Made by a program: the position numbers and the translations under genes. This document shows, one piece after another, positions 40,451-50,495 of a stretch of 64,000 nt of DNA (positions within the stretch are counted from its first letter, which is position 1; the number at the start of each line of letters is the position of its first letter). The DNA is from Saccharum officinarum (Eukaryota; Streptophyta; Magnoliopsida; Poales; Poaceae): positions 110,776,680 through 110,840,679 of the forward strand of contig CM036160.1 in assembly GCA_020631735.1 (NCBI GenBank). Direction: 5' to 3'. Under the pieces are notes generated by a model. That model was not told where the DNA came from. It saw nothing but the letters and a program-made list of their open reading frames with translations, and did no database searches.

Positions 40451-42608
40451 TGTCACACCCATTTTTAAGGACAAAAATAGGATGCATAAAGTACTCATGT
40501 GCGCCCCAGGTTATGATCGCACACATAAGCAGACAAATTACATAGTATCATCACAGTGCTTATTACATAGCGAATAAATATTTAAAACATAGTCTTGAAC
40601 AATAAATAATAATATCTAGTAATAATCTCCAGCGGAAACTCCACACAGGGACACGGTTGACTGGTTGACACCAAGACTAGTACTCATTACGATAATCTTC
40701 ATCATAATCTTCATCTGTTATGGTGGAAATAGCAAAAGTGAGTCCATGTCGAACTCAACAAATATAACACAGGGTTCATGAGGCTCAAATGGCTAGACAC
40801 TGTTTAACTGCGGTTAGCTTTTAATCTTATAACTTTCATTTGAGTAGCATCAAGATAAACCACTTCCCATTAAAGAACAAATGATCAATTGCAATAATGA
40901 TAACGAACAACATTAACAAGAGCATAATATTAATCAACAATAATTAAACATAGTATAGCAATGGTGATCATCTATCTGTAGATGTTCCAAGGCCGCTCGT
41001 ATCCGTGAGCACGGCTAGTATACCAGTTTTTAACTCTGCGCAGAGGTGTACACTTTCACTGTGAGTCATGATTTCCAAATGAGTGGGGAGATCAAGCCCA
41101 AACACCCAAAAACCATATAAAGCCACCCAAAAGTTTGTCTAACAAGTTAGGGCCATTAGATTCACTCGGCAGGCAGATGTAGAACCCCCCTTCCCTGTGG
41201 CACAACAACCGCAGCCTATACACACTAGGCCAGGGGCTCGCACTACACCCAACGTGGCAAGCCATTCTTACGCCATTTAAGGTAACCACTAACAAGCTAG
41301 AAAAGGTCTCTTGAACAACTAAAGCCAGAGCCATATAGCCCTCACAGCTGTACTGTATATCCCGGATGATCACATACAGATAAGTCCTTACGGAGAGTAA
41401 CTAGAGCACCAAAAATAACACACAGGCTCTAGCCCCCTTTTAACAAAAATTAAACCATCTTAAAGATTGATTGCTTGATCCATTAATCATATTGCAAGAT
41501 CATTGTTCTTAGTTTAAGCACTAGCCATAGCTACCCATATGCATTCCCAAGGTTGACAAGGAATCAAGATAACATTCACTAAGTTATAATCTCTAAGGTT
41601 GTCAAGGTAAGCATATGCATATGTATAATAATTCAATGAATAGGTAGCAAGGATATTCCTGTGTTATACTTGCCTTGATCAAAGCTCTCCAAACAGTACT
41701 GCTGATTTGGCTCAAAGTAATACTCCGAATCGTCCAAGTACTGCTCACCTTCTATACTCGATCATCAATCAACAACATACATGCATCCAATCAAACATAC
41801 ACGAAGCAAACAAATAGATATAATTAGAACAGTACACCAACAGTAACAAAACAGTAATAAAAGTTTATAAAACTCTTCTACACGTTCCTACGATCACACA
41901 GACGCAAAGATCACCAAATTCGGAGTTAAAACGTGAAAGTTATGAATTTTCTAAGATTTCCTATAGGTAAATAAATACTTAATTATAAACTCGAAAAATA
42001 AATTATCAAAACTAACTGTAAAACTATACTAACATGTAGAGTTCGCAAATACGAACCTAACGCAATTTGAACGGATCAAATCGGAGTTAAAACGAAGATT
42101 TTATGACTAAAACAATCCTAGTGGCAAAACTGTAAATTGCTGAAAACGTATTTTTGAATAACCCGAAAGAAAATACGCTTTCAAAATACAAAAACGTAAT
42201 CTCAGCTTTACGTCTTGAGACCGCGGGTTGATTCCCAGAAAATGCAGGGGCTCTTTAACAAGATTGCCACCGAAAGGGTATGATCTAATCTCGAGCGTTG
42301 ATTTCGAATCGAACGGCTCACGATCACCAGCAACTACACAGTGCAAAGTCCGGCCTTCTTCCTCCAATCCGGCCGCCGGCTCTGGCCTATCAGGTAAGTT
42401 TCTGTCTCTTTTTTTTATTTATTTCCAAAACTTATTTCAAATAGAAATTTTCTAAATCAAAGCAAAACAAAATAAATGCACACCACAAAATAAATTAAGT
42501 GCAACAGCATGAATGCAACACCAACATATTTTATTATTATTTTAATTTGGCCATTATTTATTATCTAAATTATTCCAATTTTGTTATCTCTAAAATTTGG
42601 GTGTTACA
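40451..42608 (-). repeat. 5' LTR of the gypsy element, with internal deletion (2158 bp)
   Basis: Collinear with 31540-34391 except that about 690 bp (equivalent of 33472-34162) is missing at 42380/42381, where ggccgccggc runs directly into tctggcctatcagg. The missing segment contains the TATA box and presumed transcription start. Confidence 0.93.
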
Positions 42609-42845
42609 TCTTCTAGGTAGCCGCGAAGGCGCAAGGCCACCTCATAGGTCGCACCACTGCGTCGGTCTTGGTTGTTTTCCATTTTATGTAATATCGAAAC
42701 TACAGCTCTTTCGCTAGGATGGTCTAGCTACAGCTGTTTTAGGTCGACCTCCTTCAACGCTCGATAGAAGCGCATTGTCTGTATATTTAAACTCTTCTAC
42801 TTAATATAATGATACGCAAATCTTTTGCGTATTCAAGAAAAAAAA
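42609..42845 (+). pseudogene. 3' end of the LINE-like fragment, with poly(A)-like tail
   Basis: After the repeated TCTTC the frame ends at once (TAGGTAG). A 3' UTR-like sequence follows, ending 'gcgtattcaagaaaaaaaa' at about 42845, as in the A-tailed 3' ends of LINE-type elements. It continues the fragment at 31190-31539. Confidence 0.45.
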
Positions 42846-42903
42846 GCAAATTGGTCTAAAAATTTGCATTATAATCAGGGAATATCAGAGGAGATTTGCA
42901 TCA

Positions 42904-43074
42904 TGTCTTCTAGAAATAGGAGGTTTTATTCTAGTCATGAAAAACGTAAGAAGAAACCGAGATTATAAGCTGCAGGCTGCTTCTCAAACTCAAAGTCGCG
43001 CTCTTGATAGATATGTTGTGAAAGAATCTCAGTTTACTTCTCAAAATCAAACCCCTGGTGCTAATGTTGGCTGA
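42904..43074 (+). pseudogene. N-terminal fragment of a hAT-type (TTF zinc-finger) transposase
   Basis: The reading MSSRNRRFYSSHEKRKKKPR, then after a stop/frameshift AASQTQSRALDRYVVKESQF, resembles the N-terminus of plant hAT/TTF-domain transposases (basic HEKRKKK block then ALD-F/Y-V segment). It ends in TGA at about 43071. No catalytic part is present. Confidence 0.5.
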
Positions 43075-43089
43075 GGGTCATGCTGAAGA

Positions 43090-43908
43090 TGGTAGCAACA
43101 CAGTAGAATGATGCTTTTCAGTAGAACATAGTAAGGTCAGTTTGTTGCTTAAGTACTTATTGTATTGTTTTGGCATCAAGATTTAATATGTTATAAGTAC
43201 TGTAAGAACAACGTATATTTGAAGCTTTATAATGAAGTAAAGTATGTTTTGTCATATTTTCTTATAAATTTTAGGGCCACATCCCCGTGTTTTGTTCAGG
43301 GTCTTACAAATCGTAGTGGTGCAGGGAGGGGATGCCAACGGGTGGGCTGCTGCCCGACTCCCAGCGACAGGGCGGGCAGGTGCAGTGCCCCGCGGCGAGG
43401 TGGCGCCATGGTGGAGGTGGCTCCTCGGGGCGATCCATGCTCTCCCGGCGCAGGGTCGAGGGCAGCACCACGGTTAGCACCCATGCGGTCGCTGCAAGCC
43501 CCCCTCGACCTCTCGTCCTCGCCCCGCATTACTTGCCCCCATCCCTGCCTCTGCCTCTATGCCCCCAAATCTACAGCTGCTCCTCCTCTTCCTCCTTCCC
43601 CTGCAGTAGCAGCAGAAGCAGCACAGGAGAGTGGGAGACTAGAAGGAAGCTTTTGGGGATCTGGAGAGGGAAGGGCGGGTGGGTTGAGGCAGCTTCTCAA
43701 AAGAGGCGAAGCTTTTGCGAGTCCCTAGCCACAACAACTGCCGTAAAATAATTAGCGTACGACTGGCTGCTCTTGGGCAGCGTTTTGGGATGGTCCACAG
43801 GCCCACTCAGAGCGTGTCCGGAAGGATGGAGCATCACTGATACAACAATCCCAGTACTCATCTTCCCTAATCTTCACCTCTCAGGATCCTGGCCGGGCGG
43901 CCAGGCCG
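43090..43908. other. No gene recognised; possible tail of the hAT remnant and a GC-rich segment
   Basis: 43260-43310 ('agggccacatccccgtgttttgttcaggg') looks like the end of a degraded transposon. 43310-43740 is GC-rich with overlapping ORFs on both strands (43165-43728 and 43332-43751) that show no domain and a biased composition. Confidence 0.4.
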
Positions 43909-44428
43909 GCTAGCTCGTGGAACATCCTTGTAGATGACGCGGAGCTTCGTTAGTGTCCGTTATGGTCTCGTAGTCAGGCACCCTGCGGGCGTCAGCCTAC
44001 AGGCTACAGCCCCGCCAACAGCAGCAGGCCCAGCAACACCGGCTGTATTTAGTTCCACCTAAAAATTTTTCATCTCATCGCATCGAATGTTTAACACATG
44101 TATAGAGTATTAAATGTAGACGGAAAAAAACTAATTGCACAGTTTGATTGGAAAACCACGAGACGAATCTTTTAAACCTAATTAGTCCATGATTAGCCTT
44201 AAGTGCTACAGTAACACACATGTGCTAATGACATCTTAATTAGGCTTAATAAATTCGTCTCGCGGTTTCTAGGCAAGTTATGTAATTAGTTTTTTAATTA
44301 GTATCCGAAAACCCTTTCAACGTCCCATGAAACATCGATGTGACACCCAAATATTTTTCTTTCACGAATTAGACAAGGCCTAGTGCCACCACGGCGAGAC
44401 GCTAGCTGCTCACCATCTTTACTACCAT
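43909..44428 (-). pseudogene. Decayed tandem copy of the small secreted peptide gene, split by a MITE
   Basis: On the minus strand the start (ATG at 44428, then AAGATGGTGAGCAGC and CGCCGTGGTGGCAC) and, after the MITE, TTGCTGGGCCTGCTGCTG and GGCGGGGCTG match the gene at 45115-44969. It has a stop in the signal-peptide region, a 4 bp insertion before the ADA site, and the 340 bp MITE at 44041-44380. Similarity resumes at 43885-43920 with a block also found at 44928-44945, so the duplicated unit extended past the coding region. Confidence 0.6.
44041..44380. mobile_element. Tourist-like MITE inside the peptide pseudogene
   Basis: The left end GGCTGTATTTAGTTCC pairs with the reversed right end GGCCTTGTCTAATTCG. 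The interior has the family blocks 'gacgaatcttttaaacctaatta' and 'taattaggcttaataaattcgtc'. It interrupts the region encoding the signal peptide. Confidence 0.75.
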
Positions 44429-44968
44429 GAGAAATATGTACCCGTACCTGCTTGCGGTTTGTGCTATGTTTGTTGTTATGTACTGTACACAGACATGATA
44501 CATTTTGGACACATGGATCCAATTCTGAATCGAACTCTATATCATCAGTGGACGCGAGTCTGATGGACCAACCTCGCTCGCGACATTTTAGTTCATTTCT
44601 GTACCTATACATATTGATCGACTGTTTTTTTTCTTTGAAGGAATATGAAAGACCCCTGCTGGATGAATGAATGAATTAAAAGCCAAAAGGTCCACACAAA
44701 AAAAGGATCCAAGAAAATGGAAACAAAGAAAATACGGTAAATTAATTATAGAATGGTTTGCAACAATGAATCAAGTTGCAGGGCAAGGAACTGTTGTCCC
44801 TACATTCTCACGGGACAAAAGGAAAAGATACATACTTGATCAAATTAATATAAGAAGAATCTGTGAGCAGTGGAGACCTCGCGTGCATGCTGCCTTTCTT
44901 GCATGATCAGATTCAGCTGGGTGGCCAGGCCAGCTCCTGCTGCATCGCGATCTGGTGTATATACACAT

Positions 44969-45115
44969 TTATTTGCAGAGCCCGGATTTATGTAGGATAG
45001 CGCACATAGGGTCGTCCCTGCCGGCGTCGGCCTCCTGCAGCCCCGCCATCAGAAGCAGGCCTAGCAGCACTAGCGCCACCACGGCGCTGCTCACCTTCTT
45101 TGCTGCGCCTGCCAT
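44969..45115 (-). CDS. Predicted small secreted peptide, 48 aa
   Basis: The ORF starts MAGAAKKVSSAVVALVLLGL and continues LLMAGLQEADA, a clear signal peptide with a cleavage site at about ADA/GR. It leaves a mature part of about 17 residues with two cysteines (GRDDPMCAILHKSGLCK). A good TATA box lies about 112 bp upstream on the same strand, and a decayed tandem copy lies 0.55 kb away, which supports a real gene. I do not recognise the mature peptide; it could be a short signalling or antimicrobial peptide. An intron extending the 3' end is possible, since similarity between the copies resumes at 44928-44945. Confidence 0.55.
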   Translation of the reverse strand: MAGAAKKVSSAVVALVLLGLLLMAGLQEADAGRDDPMCAILHKSGLCK

Positions 45116-45226
45116 GATCGATCGGCCGACCGAGAGATCGATGATGACTTGTACTTTATTCTTGGTGGCGCGGCGGGCGCTGCTGTAATGTTATGTTATT
45201 ATGGGAAAATAAAGATCTTATCTTAG

Positions 45227-45240
45227 CTTATTATATAGGG
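45227..45240 (-). promoter_or_regulatory. TATA box for the small peptide gene
   Basis: The minus strand reads CCCTATATAATAAG, about 112 nt upstream of the ATG at 45115, a usual plant TATA context and distance. Confidence 0.6.
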
Positions 45241-45773
45241 GGCGAACCTGAAAATTTTGAGTGGACACTAGGAAATTTAGGGTCCACTGGTTTAATTTGG
45301 TCGTTGCTATCATTAGTTCAGGGAACTCCCTTCCTCATTCCTTACGGTAAAAGATCGCCTGAAATAGAAACTCTCGATTCGCAAAATATTCTAAGCAAAA
45401 CAGGTCTCTCTCCATCCAAAACAACACATGCAAGTGCGCACGTCCATCCAATGCAAAGAATCTTACGATAATACGTGTATGCAAGTGTGCCCTGTTACGA
45501 GAGTACTCTTACACTTTGTATGTAGAAAAAAACAACGTTTGGATTTTATGTGTTATGTGTATATATGTCTACGGATTAGCCATGGTAAATTTATATTTAC
45601 TAGCAAATATGTCAGTGCGTTGTAACAGGAGAAAAAAAGTATCAAACATTTCGCTTCAGCTTGATGCACGACTGCAACAGCCATGGCAGCTTAATTTGTA
45701 TAGGTGCTACTTCTGGCACTGTGTGTGGTTATCGTAGCAATCACAAACGAGTTGGCTCATTAAAGGAGACAAG
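45241..45773. other. Upstream flank of the peptide gene; nothing further recognised
   Basis: About 530 bp without a domain-bearing ORF. The ORFs here overlap one another in different frames and show no family features. Confidence 0.5.
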
Positions 45774-45781
45774 GATGACAG

Positions 45782-46324
45782 TAGGGATGAAAACGGACGG
45801 AATTTTTTCCGTACCGTCCCGTTCCGTTTTCTATATTTTTCCGTCCGTTTCCGTATTTGTGAGATCCCGTTTTCGTATTTGCGGAAGTAGAAAATTGTGT
45901 TTTCCGTCCGTTTCCGAGTAATCCCGTTTTAATATGGAATAGACCCGTATTTATTCCGTTTTTATCCCGTTTTCAATCTATGCTCAACATGTTCAACAAT
46001 TACATGTCCTTATGTTATGTTAATATAACTACGAATCACCAAATATGCATGTTATGTTCACGTACATAGCATGTAAATGAATATTAAACTTTAAATATAT
46101 TATTACATGACTTTATATATGTATACTTTGAGAATATTATATTATGTGATCTTAATTTAATTTTCCGGCTCTCCATCCGTATTTGTTCGTTTCCGTATGT
46201 CCGCATATTCCGATTCCGTTTTCGAACCCGCATTTTCCGAACCCGATCCCGTTTCCGCCAAAAAATATAGAAACGGAAGTAGAAATAGAGTTTTTCCGTC
46301 CGTTTCCGTCCGTTTTCATCGCTA
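45782..46324. mobile_element. Ds-like non-autonomous hAT element, 543 bp
   Basis: The left terminus TAGGGATGAAAACGG and right terminus CGTTTTCATCGCTA form inverted repeats matching the Ac/Ds terminal sequence (TAGGGATGAAA) with one mismatch on the right. An 8 bp target duplication GATGACAG lies at 45774-45781 and 46325-46332. Both ends are filled with AAACGG/CCGTTT hexamers, the known binding motif of the Ac transposase, over about 200 bp. The central part (45970-46140) is AT-rich and non-coding; the minus-strand ORF across the right end (46084-46374) is an artefact of the repeats. Confidence 0.88.
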
Positions 46325-46744
46325 GATGACAGTCTTAGGTATCTATTTATTTTTCTGGTGAAGTTAAATATCAAGTTTTATGGCTTTTTTATGATCCATA
46401 AAAATATATTTCAATTTACACATGTCAGCCTTATCGAGAGTTTGCAATGTTATATGCGGACAACTTAGAGATTTGCGTTGGCATGTGCAGATAGCTTGAA
46501 GAAACATTTATCTTTTTAGATTAGATTAGATGACAAAGTGTTCAAGATTTAATATGCGGTTTGATTAGTTAGGTCATCGGCTCAACAGGCGATGAGTTGG
46601 GCAACGGATATAGCCTTTGTCTTGTGGCACCTGAGTCACCCGCCGAACCAGCAAAAGCGACAGAAGAAAATCCCTAAATGACGGCGGCCGGAGGAGGGAT
46701 AGTCAAAGGTTAACACGGACGCAACATTCTCTGTAGATAGCAAA

Positions 46745-47155
46745 AAGGATGCAACAACATCTGTCATCAGAGATGATCAGGGAGCGCTCCAAGCGGCAGA
46801 GGCACTCTGGTACGAGCAAGGCCTTGATGCATATACCATGGAGGCTTTGGCGTGCAGGGATGACCTCAAACTGGCTGTGCAGCTGGGGCTACAGAGAGTG
46901 CAGCTGGAATCTGATTGCCTTCAGGCTGTGCAGCTATGGAAAAGGAAGAATATGCAACGTTCATCCCATTCTAAAGGAGATGGAGGAGATAAGTCTTGCC
47001 TTTCATGAATTTTTTCTCTCTCACAATAGTAGAAATTGTAATAAGGTTGCGCACTGCTTAGCTAGACAGGTCTCTTGTTCGCATCGTTCGAAGGTGTGGC
47101 TTGATGCTCCGACATGCATCTATGACTCGATCGATTTCGAGGCCTCGGCCAGCTG
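46745..47155 (+). pseudogene. RNase H-like (RVT_3) domain fragment with a frameshift
   Basis: In one frame (from 46772): DDQGALQAAEALWYEQGLDA, then YTMEALACRDDLKLAVQLGL, then QRVQLESDCLQAVQLWK; the reading shifts by 1 bp near 46957 to HPILKEMEEISLAFHEFF, then NCNKVAHCLARQVS and a stop. This is the plant RVT_3 domain with its ME-A, ES/TD and NKVAH-LA signatures. No other retroelement domain is next to it, so it is a captured or orphaned fragment. Confidence 0.75.
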
Positions 47156-47156
47156 A

Positions 47157-48216
47157 TAATGAAAGGCAAGAAGTCAAAAAAAAATTATAAACAATAATTT
47201 ATTCTTAATTAAAACCAACAACTTAGTAATAGAAATATATTTTTTAAAATATAGTAATAGAAATATTTGTTTATTATAAGTAAGGGTCAATGTTTAAAAG
47301 ACCCGTAATATTTTATTTATTATATCTTAATTATGATAAAAAATATAGTTACTTCATCACTCATCGAGAAAGAAAAAACACATAAAAGAAACATAAAAGT
47401 CATAGACATGACATCCAGGAGAGGCGGCACTTTCTTTAAACCCAATGTACCAAACGTGTGTGAAAAGGTGTAGAAAAAGGAAAAGAAGACGAAGTGACCG
47501 AACAGAAAACAGAAACGAAATTGAGAACCAAAGAGACCCGGACCAAACGTTGTAGCTAAGCTGCATGCGGATGAATGTTGATGACTGTGTTGGACGAAAA
47601 AAATGTGGCAAGAAATTTTGTCTATTTGGTATTCGGTATAGAGAGGTATAGATTATATTATATTCTTTTTTCTATTTGATTAGAATTCATATTTTAGATT
47701 TAGGAATCAGAGATATTTATTTGATTAGGATTTCTAGCTATCCATATATTACCTTAAGACTGTGTATATATTATAATTGAACTCCGTATCATCGTTAGAC
47801 ATGAGTTGTTCTAACACATACGAGCACGGACCTAATATGTTTTAGAATCGTACTCTGCCTCATGCTGGACAAGAGCTATTCTAACACATTTATGAGCATG
47901 GGTTATATATATATGAGTCTAAATAGGAAAGAAAAAACTCTCCATCGTCCGGTAGTTAAAGGGAGACGGACCAAACAAATGGATGGATGAAAAAAAGAGC
48001 CTGAAATTTTGCCTCTTTATTATTAGGTATATAGATATAGATACATATATATTTGATATTAAAATAGAGTGTTTCTTAAAACCTGTTTTTTACCAAAATT
48101 GTTCTTCATCTTGTTTTTTTTCTTTCTAAAGTGCCCTTGCGTCTCATGTATGGAGTCACAGTTGGCGTAGCTGTAGTGTATGCATGCAGACAAAACATTC
48201 TATAACAACTACAACA
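47157..48216. other. AT-rich stretch, no gene recognised
   Basis: It contains 'tattcggtatagagaggtatagatt' (47630) and 'gcctctttattattaggtatatagatata' (48010), which may be ends of a further MITE. The minus ORF 47357-47611 shows no known domain. Confidence 0.4.
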
Positions 48217-48330
<114 letters not shown>

Positions 48331-48585
48331 GAGGTCACGTAGTGAACTATAGTAGTCAGTAGTTAGCGATGGATCTATCCATGTCGATATATATATGACG
48401 TACCTAGCGCCTGGACACCCGCGCATGAGTGCGCGTCCGAACGCCCCTCAGGGCTGTTCGATTCACCTACCAGGAACCGTCCGATCCCGACCAAGCAACG
48501 TAACGATTCGATATGAGCGAACCAATCAGGAGGCGCGGCGTTTGTCCCAGGGCGCTAGCAGGCTCGGAGCACAGCGCGGCGCCGG
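48331..48585. other. Flank of the second copia element; fragment with 'ctagcgcctggac' motif
   Basis: GC-rich sequence; the motif at 48407-48420 resembles one at 12088-12100 ('ctagcgcccggac'), suggesting a shared older repeat. No gene recognised. Confidence 0.35.
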
Positions 48586-49013
48586 TGAAAGTCCCTAGTT
48601 TGGTTTTGGCTAATTGATGAAACCTAGGATTAACCTTTGTATCTAAGTGGATGATTTAGATAAAGGTGGTCATTGAATATGAGACATGACATTGACTCAT
48701 GTGACCAAGATGGTGAAGACCAAGATGAGGCTTGGCTTGATGGACGGGTGCCACTAGACGAATTCATGAAGTGCATTGCATGTAGGGCCTAACGAGCTAA
48801 CTGGAAAACCTTTGAAAATGATTATGAAAGTGCTAACACACGTGCACAAGGTGGTGATCACTTGTTGGTGTTGGCACATTTGCGAAGGCTTTGTCACATG
48901 GTGTTTCACGAGCTAAAACATGTGCTAAAGTGTTACACAAACTTAGTCAAGCTCATTTGTGAAAGGGTGAAACAAGTGGAGCAAGAAAAGATGGAAACGT
49001 GCTTGAAATAACG

Positions 49014-49464
49014 GCGACAGACGCCGGCTCCGGGAGCGACAGACGCTGTGGGCGCGTCTATCGGGCAACCTGCTGCGGCTCTCTGCGCGCGCGCGCGACA
49101 GACACGTGGACGCCAAAGCGACAGACGCGCTTCGTCAGCGTCTGTCGCCCAGGGTTTCGCGGTCGCGCGAGCGACAGACGCTCGGCGCGTCTGACGAGCT
49201 GGCAACGAACGCGTATGTCGATTGTTTTCGCGAATGGGGCTTACTGGACCGTGTCTGTCGCTGCGACAGACGCTGACTCGGTCGCGACGTACGCGTCTGA
49301 CGCAGTGGGCGCAAACATGGTAAAGTTTAAACGGTCGGGACACGTGACACACGTACGTGCGACAGACGCTGGGCAGCGCGTCTGTCGGGTGAGCGACAGA
49401 CGCGTCTGTCGCGTTCATGAGGAGCAACAGACGCTGGACAGCGCGTCTGTAGCGTGCGTCTGCA
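49014..49464. repeat. Array of CGACAGACGC / GCGTCTGTCG motifs in the left LTR
   Basis: About 15-20 copies in both orientations lie in 450 bp, with a perfect 20 bp palindrome GCGACAGACGCGTCTGTCGC at 49393-49412. It lies directly upstream of the TATA string. Confidence 0.88.
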
Positions 49465-49502
49465 ACCCTTTTAGCTCCTAACGGCTCTATTTGTTTGGGG
49501 TG

Positions 49503-49513
49503 CTTATAAATAC
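49503..49513 (+). promoter_or_regulatory. TATA box in the left LTR of Copia-2
   Basis: cttataaatac, about 40 bp downstream of the palindrome array; the same string is at 58114-58124 in the other LTR. Confidence 0.65.
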
Positions 49514-50437
49514 TTGTTGGACGGCTCTTGGGGAGCTAACTTGACATTTCTAACACTCTTGTGCATCCTTTGAGCTAAAGCTTCTCCCTCCCACTCATCT
49601 CTCTTGCTTGATTGCAAATCAAAAGTGAGATTAAGTGATCCCAAAGTGCATTGCATAGCTTGAGGGCATCTAGTGGCACTTGTGGGTGGTTTAGCCGGTG
49701 AATTTCTTGTTACTCTTGGAGAGTACCGCTCCTAGCCGGCTTGGAGATTGTTGGAGGCGTTGGCAAGAGAAGGAGATTGTTCTTGGCCACCTCCTGTTGA
49801 TTGTAAGAGGTTCTTGTGCTTTCCTCGGCGGAGTGCCAAAAGCAACTCTAATACATTGCGCGTGTCATTGAGTTACCTCACTTGAGAGTGGTGTCTTGAG
49901 GTGCCTTGCGGGGCGTGCCTTGAGGGGCAAGTGACTTGAGGGTCACACCGAGAAACCATCTAAATGTTGGTCGACACAACCAGTGACGTAGCTTGTCGGT
50001 GCACAAGTGAACACCGGGTGAACAAAAATATTATGTCTCTTGTCTCCTGGTGATTGGTCTTCATATTGTGTTGTTGTTAATATTGATTGATTGTATATCA
50101 TCTTGGTGATTGGCAACATCTTCACCCCACCGTCGGTATAAGAATCACAATCCTCTCTCTTGCATTTACTTTTACTAGATTGTCTTGTGTAGCTCTAGTG
50201 GTAGCTTTGCTAGTAGTATTGTTAGCTTGCTCACTAGTGTAAAATTAGTGAAATAGCCCTTGTATGAACTAGAGATCATAATCTACTGGACTTGTGGATA
50301 GGAGGCTTGCATCACAACCGTAGGCTAAGCAAAACTCGCTTTACGTCGTTTGTTATTCTAACAAGTTTGCTTAGTGGTTCGTGTAGGATTTTTTATAGGC
50401 TATTCACCGCCCCTCTAGCCATCTAGGATCTTACAAG

Positions 50438-50450
50438 TGGTATCAGAGCC
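50438..50450 (+). promoter_or_regulatory. Primer-binding site of Copia-2
   Basis: TGGTATCAGAGCC, 2 nt after the LTR end, complementary to initiator tRNA-Met. Confidence 0.9.
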
Positions 50451-50495
50451 GTGGTCACCATTTTAATCAAGGCTTAACATCCTTCGGTGTGAAAA

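Larger units (their letters stand above)
31540..42608 (-). mobile_element. Chromodomain-type Ty3/gypsy LTR retrotransposon, 11.1 kb
   Basis: LTRs are at 31540-34391 and 40451-42608, with the 5 bp target duplication TCTTC (31535-31539 and 42609-42613). Minus-strand order is extra ORF, gag-protease, RT, RNase H, integrase, chromodomain: gypsy order, chromovirus (Tekay-like) lineage. By eye, the alignable parts of the LTRs differ by only about 14 substitutions in some 2.1 kb, 12 of them transitions, so the insertion is recent. The 5' (right) LTR has lost about 690 bp including the TATA box. Confidence 0.95.
48586..50435 (+). repeat. Left LTR of Copia-2 (1850 bp, with a deletion of about 330 bp)
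   Basis: It runs TGAAAGTCCC...CTTACA. Relative to the right LTR it lacks the equivalent of about 57020-57348. It retains about 212 bp (49576-49787) missing from the right LTR. Confidence 0.92.

Noticed and set aside
43165..43751. Overlapping GC-rich ORFs of 139-187 codons
   Set aside because: Several frames open at once in a GC-rich stretch, Pro/Ser/Gly-rich, no domain or promoter; open frames are expected from composition.
44955..45188. Plus-strand 77-codon ORF over the peptide gene
   Set aside because: Antisense of the signal-peptide coding region; no promoter in that direction and no domain.
46084..46374. 96-codon minus ORF at the right end of the Ds-like element
   Set aside because: Made of repeated CCGTTT motifs (Arg/Lys-rich translation); an artefact of transposase-binding repeats.
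49014..49464. Short repeated CGACAGACGC units resembling a CRISPR array
   Set aside because: Eukaryotic LTR context, no fixed repeat/spacer periodicity, both orientations mixed, and the same array recurs in the second LTR.
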